Assembly: GCA_024349245.1 (NCBI GenBank)
Contig: JALDNG010001279.1
Location: 113,501 to 177,500 of the forward strand
Length of the DNA stretch: 64,000 nt
Origin: Neodontobutis hainanensis
Lineage: Eukaryota > Chordata > Actinopteri > Gobiiformes > Odontobutidae
Direction of reading: 5' to 3'
Shown here piece after piece: positions 23,251 through 33,699 of the stretch. Positions within the stretch are counted from its first letter, which is position 1; each line of letters starts with the position of its first letter. Under the pieces are notes generated by a model. It was not told where the DNA came from. It saw only the letters and a program-made list of their open reading frames with translations, and searched no databases. The translations under genes were made by a program, and so were the position numbers.

Positions 23251-25304
23251 AACATTGAATAACCCAGGCTGTTGCTGCTTACTGTTTTTCTTTCTTTTGT
23301 TGTAGCATCAGTAGGAAATGAAAACATATTATAGTTTCATTTTACAAGCTGGTTTGATGTCTATAATTCATTTTCATTGTCCTTATTCATGAACATTTGA
23401 TCAGATCTAGAATTTGCAGCTTAAGACCCTAAGGGAAAAAAATGGTTTCATAAATTAGAGGCTTTTACACAATGCTGTACGATTAAATGTAAATGTTTAT
23501 ATTTTTTACTTTTTGTATGTATATGCCTTCATAATCTGTAACTGTATGTCCCTGCCAGCGATTACGGATGTAAAGTAGCATTTGGGCTAATTCTGACATA
23601 TTTACATTGAAATGTTCATTAATATGCACGGTCCCGTTTACATTAAAAAAACAAGTGTGTTGGGTAGTAGTTAAATTTGAAACTGTACTACAGCCTCGCA
23701 AGACTTCAAGATGTGCCCACCCTGTGGAACAGTACCAAGGCTTATACTGTTGATTACAACAGCCACTGAAAAATAAATTTAATAGTTCATGCTTTTTTAT
23801 ATGAAGACCTATATTTTCTTTACACACTCAAACCAGAGGTTTATGAGCAGCACAGCAATTTGGCAGTAAATAGCTTCAAGCCTCACACAAAGAACTGCAT
23901 GTCAGGTCCTTGCAACCAGCCTTGCAAAATGTGTGCTGCAACCCGCCGTACCTTGGGTTCAAAAAGTCTTGCGGGTGTCTTGGGTCTCACAAGAAACAAA
24001 TTGCTTAACTACAATAAACACAAACATACAACATAAACACTCGCCCCAGTCAGTCTCAGACATTCATCATGGCAGACCTAGCAAAAAAGAAGCTAAAGCA
24101 GAGAAAACTGTTGCTCATGATCAAACGGGAAGAAGGAGAGCAGGGAGGCGCTCATCACCAGTGAGTGTTTTTTTTACATTACACCAAAACTACAGGGGCA
24201 GCTTTATCAGAAAAAATACTAACAAAAACAGCATAAAAACTGCCAGACCTGCAAAGTGCCGCTTTAAATAGGGTAGTGTTTTGTCACCCCCTTTCAAGTA
24301 AGCAATGGTAATGGACAAGGTTGAATTCTGTCTCCTGTGTTTTTTATTGTTGATTCGCAGCAGTTCTATTTTTGCGGACGCCGGACCCAAAACGCAGCAA
24401 TCTGAACAGATCAGACTGCACCAAAGCTGAAAACTGTACGTACACAACATCCAGGTTTTCAAAGTAAAACAAAAATATATGGAACAAATTTTTCTCATTC
24501 AAAAATGTATATGTTTATATTACATTACATTACAAATATAAACACATTTGTACAAGAAAATTCTTTCTTATCCTTAGCTTTGTATACTGTGCTAGGTTTT
24601 AACCGACAAGTTTTTGTGCACCTAAGCTTTTTGTTACCTTGTGTTGTTAAAATTGGTTCCATTGTTTTCCTCACTTGTAAGTCGCTTTGGATAAAAGCGT
24701 CTGTTAAATGACTAAATGTCCCGCACACATCTTTATCACTGACTTTTATCACATCATCTTGTACTTTCCACACATGCTCTTTGAAGCTGTTCAGGGCTCC
24801 GTACTTATAGCGCAGCCAATTTGAAACGCATCCAATGGAAGATGGTCGACTTGCACACATGCAGTGCAATTTGGGATTAGATTGTTGCTCAAGGTCCTGA
24901 GATAGCACAGTGCCAGCCAACTGTTTGTGAACGCTCAAATACCCACATGTGAGGCACTGCTAAGACAAATAATTTCATAACTTATGAGTCGGTTGGAGGA
25001 GTCAGAAAATTCAATCAAAAGAGGCTCTGAGTAACCCTAACACTGGACTAAGAGTCTTTATATTAACTGTATATATTATATAATGGACTACATACTGTGC
25101 AGTTTTTTCTCATAGTTATACTTTCAGAATCTCATACTGTCCCATCTTCCCTACACACAATGACGTACATATGACACCAATGAGTGTAGCTGTAAACCAG
25201 CTGTCACAGCAGACAGCAGCGAGGGACTATCGCCAACAACATGAGCACTTTATCAAAGATGAAGTACACTCAGGTCTCAATCTGTGGTTACGGCACACAA
25301 CTCA
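23251..25304. other. Repeat-rich DNA without a recognised gene
   Basis: At 24069-24168 a plus-strand ATG opens a short lysine-rich frame (MADLAKKKLKQRKLLL) that runs to a GTGAGT-like donor. The surrounding 24060-24270 block looks like a dispersed fish repeat rather than an exon, and no partner exon was found. At 24665-24720 there is an isolated tail (AAGTCGCTTTGGATAAAAGC) of the SINE family seen at 53195-53386, in plus orientation. Confidence 0.4.
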
Positions 25305-25539
25305 TAGAAAGTGTTTGGGTGAAGCAATTACTTGTAAAACAACTGTGTTTACTTTTTAAAATCATAATGACAACAGAAACTACAAAAATGACCTTGATCA
25401 AAAGTTTAGTTTTGGCCTGACAATATGCACACAAGCTGACACAAACAGGTCTGAATGGTTACCAAATTTAACCATCATCACCTGTGATCTGTTTGCTTGT
25501 AATCAGTGTGTATATAAAAAGGTTAGTGAGGTACTACAC

Positions 25540-26400
<861 letters not shown>

Positions 26401-26894
26401 ACTTATGAACAGGATCCTTTGGGTAGTTTCTGTTGTCATTATGATTTAAAAAGAGTAAACACAATTGTTTGGCAATAAATGGCTTCACACAAACACTATT
26501 AGTGAAAGAAAAGTTTTTGTGCTTTCATTCATATTCTCTGAAAAATGGCCAAAAAAGTAATAAAAGTAATAAAATCACAAATTCTGCCAGGGTATCTTGA
26601 GTATCAGGGTAACTTATGAGCACTGAAGCTGTATGTGCTCATGGGTTGTTTATTCAGACTATGCTACATCTTATGAATATGAACATCTCACTCAGACTCT
26701 CACCTTAACCCAAATATGGCCCTTAATAAAAATATGGCGTGCCTTATGGCCTTTTTTTTGTAAATTAGTCCCACACCACTTGTTCCAACAACAGAAAGGT
26801 AAGAAACAATTAGAAACCAGGTTTGTGTTTGACTCTTAGTAGCTTTTACAGTTGCTTATTCACAACCCCTTTCTGTGTGATCAGATGTACTCAC

Positions 26895-26945
26895 TGTCCT
26901 CTCCTGGGCAGGGCAGACCAGGCCGCTCAGGGATACTTGGGAACA
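26895..26945 (-). CDS. prkcz: aPKC coding exon 4
   Basis: The acceptor is TTTTTTAG|TGTTCC and the donor GAGGACA|GTGAGT. It encodes VFPSIPERPGLPCPGED plus the first base of a Lys codon. This short linker precedes the pseudosubstrate and C1 domain in aPKCs. Confidence 0.9.
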
Positions 26946-29900
26946 CTAAAAAACACAGAAAATGTATAGTGTTTTAATTAATACATAAAACTTTTAATCT
27001 TTGAATTACCTTATGTTTTGCCATATTGTCTAACCCTTCTATGAAATTGTGTTTCAAATAAATAAAAAAAGGGGCTTACCATGCAACAGAAATCCAGACC
27101 TCTTGGTCCGTCTGTAAATCCAAAAGGCCTCCTCCAGCTCCAACTGAGATGAAATAGTACAGGGGTCTCCTACATACAGTCCATTGAAAAAACAGAAACG
27201 CCTGAAGCCAAGTTATATTTGAAGTAGTCTATTTCTAAAGGCACATGATAGTTTTGTTTATATTGCATTTGCCACCAGTGTAAACCAGTATACATGTTAT
27301 ACTACCGGACCCACCTTCATCGTCAATCCACTTGAGTGTGATGGGCTGCTGTAGAGTGAAACTGCACATGCTCCTGACCTCATCACACAGCTGCACAAAG
27401 GTGAGTGTGGCTGCCAGCTCAGTGATCAGCACATCCCTTAAATGTTTTAGAAAAAACTCAAGTTAGTACATTGCCCTTTGTTATCTATTAAGGCATGTTT
27501 CCACATTTACCCAAGTCCCTGAGAGGTAGCAATGCTTATGAGGTCTTACGTGAGGTCCCTCTATAACATGGTGTGACATGACTAGTCATGACTAATGTGT
27601 AGTTATTGTCATATATTTGCATTTAGGCCAGGAGTATGAACAAATGGATCGTGGGTTCCGATTGCAATCCGAGGATGTATGACAAAGTGACAGCAATTTG
27701 AAAAGACATGATTTTACCCCAAATTAGTGGCCTTGTCACAACCACACCCAGAGGAGATCTGAATAAATTTTGCTGGCACAAGTGTCTTCTTGATATTTAA
27801 CAAGTTTGATACTCCTGTCTTAAAATTCCTAGGAGGAGCTACAGAGAAGGAGCTCAGGGCCTCTACCAGAATCCTGGGAGCTTGAGGGTTCTGAGCAGTA
27901 TCTTTGCTGTTCCTAGTACTGCACTTTTCTGGACCGAGATGTCTGGTGTTCTTCCAGGGATCTGCTGTAGCCACTCTTCCAGTTTGAGGTGCCCCAATGA
28001 CCACGGGCACCACTGTCGCCTTCACCTTCCAAGCCTTTTCCAGCTTTTCCCTGAGCCCTTGGTATTTCTCTAGTTTCTCATGTTCCTTTTTCCTGATGTT
28101 GCAATCACTTGGTATTGCCACGTCAACCACAATGGCTTTCCTCTGCTGTTTGTCCACCACCACGATGCCTGGTAGAAATCCTACCAATGGCCTGCTCTAG
28201 CCATTCAGTTATGTTCCGGTGGTACATCCCATGTAGGGGTTTGTCCTACCATGATGGTACCTCCTCCAGCTCCTCTTCCTCTGTTCCCCATTTCTTGAGA
28301 CATTTACTGAGCATGTCATCTGTTGGGGCCTTATCTTTGATGTACTTGTGGATCTTGGATGTTTCATCCTGGAAAGTGTCACTCACACTCACTAGTCCAC
28401 GGCCACTTTCCTTACGACTAGCGTACAGTCTCAGGGTGCTGGATTTGGGAGGGAACCCTCCATACATGGTGAGGAGCTTTCGTGTCAGTATCTCTTCCTT
28501 TGGCCACCTTATTATTCTCGCAGGGTATCTTTTTGACTTTTTGTCATCCTTCGAGTACACTTTTCAAGCCCGAACCCAATGTCAGAGCTATAGTTCCTGG
28601 TGGTGTGGATCAGTGAGTCAATGTCCCATTCGCTCTTAGCGTATGTGCTAATGGTATTGATAGCCATAGTCTTGTTGATTATTTGGCTGAGTGGGGTTTA
28701 GACCTATGCAGAACAGCAGTGGGGATAGAGCATCTCCTTGGTATAGCTGTTCCGGGTGTAATTGTGCACAATTGAACACAGATCGACTCGGACTCTTTGG
28801 GTCCAAAGTGCCATGCAATGTCTGTATAGTGTGGATGTTTATCCTGAAGTAAAGTGAAGTCACGTGATGTTGTTAGTGACTGAGTTCAGGAGTCTGATGG
28901 CCTGGGGGGAGAAGCTCCTCTTAAGTCTTTCAGTTTTGTCCATCAGGCTTACCAGATGGCAGCAGGGTGAAGTGATGGTTTGCAGGGTGATTAGTGTCCT
29001 TGATGATTTTGGTAGCACTACCTATAAAGTCTATCTTCACTCTCTTGAAACTATCTGTAGATGGTGCTGAGCAAATTTGAGCTCATTCGGTCAAACCCCA
29101 AGACAAATTCTTTGAAATATGACTGTGCAACTAATGCATTTTCACTTTTCCAGGGTGCACTGTGAACCCCTTTTTATGGGATTGCATGGGATAATACCCC
29201 AATACATTTAATTTCACCAATCTGGAATTTGGGGCAAGTGTTTTCATGTATGTTCAAGGGGCCACATAGCTGTCAATGTTAAGACAAATAACAAAAAAAT
29301 ATTTTGAGCAATACAACAAAGAGTTGATGGTCCCTCACACTCGCTTCAAAACCCACATTGACAGATCTTTTTACATTTACATTTACATTTACTCATTTAG
29401 CTGACGCTTTTATCAATAGCGACTTACATTGTTCTACAGTAATTGCCAGTGTTACTGCCACTGGAGGCAAGGTGGGTTAAGTGTCTTGCCCAAGGACACA
29501 ATGCCAGTATGAACTGTGAGGGAATCGAACCCCCTACCTTCCGGTTGAAGGACGACTGCTCTACCCACTGAGCTACTGCCACCCAAATTTTTGCCCCAAA
29601 AATCTGGAAGAAAAACTTCCTCTTCTCCTATGCTCGTGGACGTAGATGTTTTGTAAAAAGCAACTCCAGACATTCTTTTTTTAAAACAACCCTTTAAGCC
29701 AAAATTGCCCCAGGGCAGTTATGAATGAATGTACCTTGTTATGATGTGTATTTTTTATAAAAGTCCCTGTATTTTATGTTGTATTTTATTAAGTATTTTA
29801 AGTGTGAAGCACCATGTGCTATTTAAATAAATTTTACTTACAGTTGGCCTCACACTTGAGCTAAATCAATGGGGTGATAAAACATAAAAAAATAAAACAT

Positions 29901-30905
29901 AGGAATAATTATTTGAACTTAAATGTCACCCTATGTATTCTGAAACTTCTTGGTGTTTCCAAAATGCCACAGTGATGTGGATTACGTTTTTGAATGAAAA
30001 CACAATAGGAACCGTTGACTGTGTAGATAGAGTACTAAGTTTGGACACGGTCAAGTCTGTGCAGTTAATGAGTGACAGACCTCACAACACAATCAAAAAC
30101 TGTGAAACACATTTTACAACACTGCAGTTCTGGCGGGCAGCTCCAGTTATTTACAGAGTGACCCTTGCTCTGTTTGTCAAGTGCCTCCTCTCAAGGGTTG
30201 GGCCAAGGTGTTCTTATAACAAGAACATACATTTTTGGTTGTGTGTGTCACTGCTCTCCTCTGACTTGCCCCCTTAATTCTTAAGATCTGCAACTCTTTA
30301 AAAATAAATAATTTATTTATCTCAGAAATGTTGCTTGTTGACTTTTTGTTAAATTATTTTTGGCAGATTACTGTGTCACCAGTATAAGACCAAATCAAGG
30401 CAAGATGTATTGAAAATGATGATGAAAACTTTTGCGCTTTCCCCTTTAAATCTAAATGAGCCCCTTTTAGTAACTTGCTCTTATCTATGGGCTGACCAAA
30501 GTGACATGTTTTGCTTATCTTGTAACCTTGTGTGTTGTACTAACTTGAAGTAAACCAGACCTCTTCTTTATGTGTGCCAATCTTAAAAAACAAAACAAAG
30601 GAACCTTTAACTAACCCATAGTAATAATTCATAGTTTATTTTTTTATAACAACGCAATAAGGGCCTTTGAGATTATAAGAAAAAAAGATTTGACCAAGGA
30701 GTTTGTGAAAGCTCTAAAACTGATGATTTTATAAAAACTCCAGCTTTAGTTTGTTAAAGGTCAGGCTCCAGTCTTTATCCACAAATGTCCTCTCAGTTCA
30801 ACCGCATTCTGCCCACACAGACACTTACCCGCAGTAGTGAGCTTTCACTTTGACCAGGTCCACATGCACATCCATCATGGTTCCGTCTGACGCAAACGTG
30901 CGCAT
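26895..30905 (-). CDS. prkcz: Atypical protein kinase C, 5' part (PB1 domain exons 1-4)
   Basis: Four minus-strand coding exons join in frame: 30829-30905, 27315-27436, 27080-27169 and 26895-26945. All splice sites are GT-AG. The 113 residues start MRTFASDGTMMDVHV and form a PB1 domain (about residues 17-98), with Lys19/Lys21 of the basic cluster and the acidic DDEGD motif at residues 64-68. They end HVFPSIPERPGLPCPGED; known aPKCs then continue with Lys and the pseudosubstrate. Atypical PKCs bind Par6 and p62 through PB1 and act in cell polarity. The C1 and kinase exons were not found, so the next intron is at least about 4 kb and probably runs off the window. Family is certain; the choice between prkcz and prkci is not (KAHY and PGLPCPGED favour zeta, MCSF and KWID-EG favour iota). 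Confidence 0.85.
27080..27169 (-). CDS. prkcz: aPKC coding exon 3
   Basis: The acceptor is ATGTAG|GAGACC and the donor TTGCATG|GTAAGC. It encodes GDPCTISSQLELEEAFWIY and RRTKRSGFLLH. GDPCT-SSQLELEEAF is the signature of the aPKC PB1 acidic motif region. Trp83 and the basic RRTKR stretch look unusual beside the mammalian proteins. Confidence 0.9.
27315..27436 (-). CDS. prkcz: aPKC coding exon 2
   Basis: The acceptor is CATTTAAG|GGATGTG and the donor GATGAAG|GTGGGT. It encodes DVLITELAATLTFVQLCDEV and RSMCSFTLQQPITLKWIDDE, the core beta-grasp of the PB1 domain. Phases 2 in and 1 out match neighbouring exons. Confidence 0.9.
27720..28870 (-). pseudogene. Non-LTR retrotransposon RT/C-terminal remnant in aPKC intron 1
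   Basis: On the minus strand the pieces read QGDALSPLLFCIGLNP (RT motif), KSQKDTRREY-like degraded text, KLLTMYGGFPPKSSTLRLYA and SRKESGRGLVSV. They continue with DIVVVDKQQRKAIVVDVA-like text (IVVVDKQQRKAIVVDVAIPS) and KEHEKLEKYQGL. I recognise this as the 3' half of a fish LINE ORF2 that occurs in many copies. Frameshifts and stops are frequent. It is antisense-independent filler within the intron, on the same strand as the host gene. Confidence 0.75.
28885..29065. repeat. Probable retroelement 3' fragment
   Basis: The plus strand contains TCAGGAGTCTGATGGCCTGG, AGAAGCTCCTCTTAAG and AGATGGCAGCAGGGTGAAG. This phrase set is common in the 3' region of a fish LINE family, likely Rex1-like, in antisense. 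There is no open frame of interest. Confidence 0.4.
29372..29584 (-). repeat. tRNA-like SINE copy in aPKC intron 1
   Basis: Minus-strand order: GCAGTAGCTCAGTGGGTAG head (A-box), then GAAGGTAGGGGGTTCGATTC (B-box), then a central part with CTTGGGCAAGACACTTAACC. The tail is AAGTCGCTATTGATAAAAGC and GCTAAATGAGTAAATG. It is one of the better preserved copies of the family at 53195-53386. Confidence 0.8.
30829..30905 (-). CDS. prkcz: aPKC coding exon 1
   Basis: It encodes MRTFASDGTMMDVHVDLVKV and KAHYC plus two bases of the next Gly codon. The donor reads TGCGG|GTAAGTG (phase 2). The first ATG is chosen because it opens the frame; in-frame ATGs at residues 10 and 11 are alternative starts. Confidence 0.85.
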
Positions 30906-31260
30906 TCTACGCTTCGGTTCGCCTTCCCTCTGGCCCACTTTGTGCCGGTGATAACGCGATACTAGCCTTTCAGTGAGCGTTCCACAGCGACTCACAAAAC
31001 ACTACCGGGATCAACGGTTCAGCCAACTCACGAGAAACTCCACTTCACGAGAAACTTTCATCAGTTTTTTTCCACTTTGGAACATTGGAGGAATCGCAGA
31101 TGAAGAAACTGTCAAGTGTATCAGGATAAAGCGTGTACTTCCGCTGTCATGTTTCAAAACGTATCACGGCGAAAACGCATTGTCGCTAGGACGGTTCACG
31201 AGCTTTTATTTTTGTATCCGTGTTGAGCTGTTCCGGTGTAGATAACCCGCCTCTGTGTGA
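30906..31260 (-). promoter_or_regulatory. Probable 5' UTR and promoter region of the aPKC gene
   Basis: Directly upstream of the exon 1 ATG, CpG dinucleotides become frequent (GCGATACTAG, ACGGCGAAAACGC, CGGTTCGCC) in contrast to the AT-rich surroundings. No TATA box is evident. A CpG-island type promoter is expected for a broadly expressed kinase gene. The transcription start cannot be fixed from sequence alone. Confidence 0.45.
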
Positions 31261-32543
31261 TTGTGTGGTTTCAGGGGCTCACAGTCACCTGTCCGTTGCT
31301 AATGCCGAGTCTGGGTTCAGGGGTGTAGCACAACATTCTGGAGACTTCTTGGTTTGGTACAAATCATCTTAGTTTGTACCTTATAACATGTTCTGTATCC
31401 GTAACCTTAAGCAATTTAAAATTTAAATTTATCATACGTTTTTACAGTCTAGTTTATCACAATTTTAACTTTAATATCCTGCTGGTTTATAGCCTGCACT
31501 AACACTGATTTAGTCATTTCACTTCCATCCCATCTTTCTCTGCATTCTACAGTGTTTATAATGTTTATTGCATGCTTATTTTATTGTAGAAAACATTTCA
31601 TCAACATCAACATGACAAACTCAATTTTCATTCTGATCTTTATTATTTGCAGAAATAATAGGCCATATGGTTCATATGTTAAGTGACTAAATTCAGTGTT
31701 ACAGTGCTACTACAGCTGTAGCCTATATTTTTTTAGATACTGGTTTAAAATAATTTGTCCATAGATGTGTTTCTCTTTTTCCCTTGGCTATTGATATTAG
31801 CTAACAATTTACACTATGCTAGCTCAGTTTTGGAGCTCACCTCTTTTCAAAGTAATTTGTCAGTAACTGCTTTCCCTCATTACACATTTTCTCCTTCTCC
31901 TTTCTTTCTTTTCTATTTTGGTGACCAGACTTTACTTTAAGACATTTCTCTTTCTGACTGGAGGCTGAGCCTGGGCTGTCAGTCACACAGTACAGCTGTA
32001 GCTTGGTTAAATAATTATTGACATTTTCACAGGGCTCTCGGATAACTGTTATCATTATTGTTAGTGCATAATTCTGTCTTGCAATCACTCTATTCAGTCA
32101 ATGTGTATAGTATGACTTTATATAAAGTATTTGAAAGTGCAAAATAAAACCTAAGTGCAGGAGTCTGGAAGCTCACTATTAGGTTTTAAGTGCTTTTGCG
32201 TCCTCTGCTGGTATTTGTTGTAAAGTGCAAATGTAAATACTGAATAAATAGTGTATAATATGCTTTGAAGGCTATATCTTTCTGAATTGCAACTGGTTTT
32301 CAAGATTCTCCACAACCGGGATCCTCCACCCTTAAAGACTTTTGACAATTTGTTCATCAGACAACTTGGGTAATAAGAAATACCACCAGAGGGCAGTGCA
32401 GTATCACTAGGCATTAAACAGCATTTGCACAATCTGCCTTCTCTAATAAAGCAACTAAAGAGCGGAATATAAATCATGATATAGAATGTCTTTGCTTTGT
32501 CATTGTACGTGTTCAACAAAATAATTAAGGATACAAAAGACAC

Positions 32544-32592
<49 letters not shown>

Positions 32593-32742
32593 TCAGGTAA
32601 AAACAAAAAAAAAAACATAGAACGATATATAATTGGTTACAACAGTTTTAATTAATAAATAAAAAACAAATACTAACTTCACAAAACAATCCCTTGAACA
32701 CATAATACATCAACTGTTATTGCACTGAAAATTACACTCTGT
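31261..32742. other. Unannotated upstream DNA
   Basis: No exon or element recognised apart from the CA microsatellite at 32545-32590. An apparently Cys/Val-rich open frame here is only the translation of that microsatellite. Confidence 0.5.
32545..32590. repeat. (CA)n microsatellite
   Basis: About 23 CA units without interruption. Confidence 0.95.
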
Positions 32743-32935
32743 GCACAATTATTAGGCAAGTTGTATTTTTGAGGATTCATTTTGTTATTGTACAACTACA
32801 GTGCTCTTGGTCAATCCAAAATGTTCAGTAGTAATTTAAGTAGTAACAGTAAAGTTTGGGTTTTCTACAAGAGAATATCTACATGTACACCATTATTAGG
32901 CAAATATTAGTGTACAGAATTATTATGCAACTAAT
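32743..32935. mobile_element. Terminal fragment of a Tc1-like element
   Basis: It begins CTGTGCACAATTATTAGGCA and shares ATTGTACAACTACAGTGCTC, TTGGTCAATCCAAAATGTT and AATATCTACATGTACACCAT with 13218-13372. It is therefore the intact outer end of the same family as the element at 13.2 kb. It stops where the L2 tail begins at 32936. Confidence 0.75.
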
Positions 32936-33500
32936 CAATCATTCAATCAATCAATATTTATTTATTTATATAGCGCCTTTCAACAACCACAGATTGAACC
33001 AAGGTGCTTAACAACATTAATAAAAAATAAACATATTTACAAATAGGTTTAAAAACACATTTACACAATAAAAACAGAGCAGTGTCACAGAGCCATTAAG
33101 TGCAAAAAGCCATTTTGAATAAATATGTTTTAAGTTTGGCTTTAAACAGAGGCAGGTCAGTGATGGAACGTAACACAGTGGGCGAGTGTTCCAGAGTTTA
33201 GGACCGGCTCCTTGCCCCATTGTTTGAACCGGGACCGGGCACCTTCAGCAGATGTTGTCCAGCAGAACGTAGAGCTCTGCTGGGTTGGTGAGAGGTGAGA
33301 ATCTCACACAGATAAGAAGGTGCAAGGCCTGTGAGTGCATTAAAAACAAACATTAAGATTTTAAAATGAATTCTAAACTGAACAGGGAGCCAGTGCAGGA
33401 AGGACAGGACAGGTGTGATGTGCTCGTGTTTACGACTGTTAGTTAGCAGACGGGCAGCAGCGTTTTGCACAAGAGTGCAGGGGAGTGCCTCTTGAGCCCC
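32936..33500 (-). pseudogene. L2-clade LINE, 3' end of ORF2 and tail
   Basis: The minus strand encodes VQNAAARLLTNSRKHEHITP, VLSFLHWLPVQFRIHFKIL and LTGLAPSYLCEI, the conserved C-terminal end of L2/CR1-type reverse transcriptases. The 3' tail reads AGGCGCTATATAAATAAATA and TTGATTGATTGA (32940-32985), the usual tail microsatellite of fish L2 elements. It is 5'-truncated, as usual for LINE copies. Confidence 0.88.
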
Positions 33501-33699
33501 TCCCCTGGATGCATTCAGGGCAGCGGTACAGCTGCAGACACACCGGATCCGTCCGAGCCAAGCACAGTGGAGAGCGGCAGACCGAGAATGCGTCTTGGCT
33601 CCTGTTCCTTCAGGAAAGACAGGCCGAGCCACAGGTTTCCTTTTTAGTTAATTCCACCTTTAGCCAATTATTTTATAATCATTATAAATTACGTTTTAA

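Noticed and set aside
27997..28639. Plus-strand open frames of 67-176 codons
   Set aside because: Antisense shadows of the minus-strand LINE remnant, whose motifs are recognisable.
32151..32618. 155-codon minus-strand open frame with Cys-Val repeats
   Set aside because: Comes from the CA microsatellite; the rest resembles nothing known.
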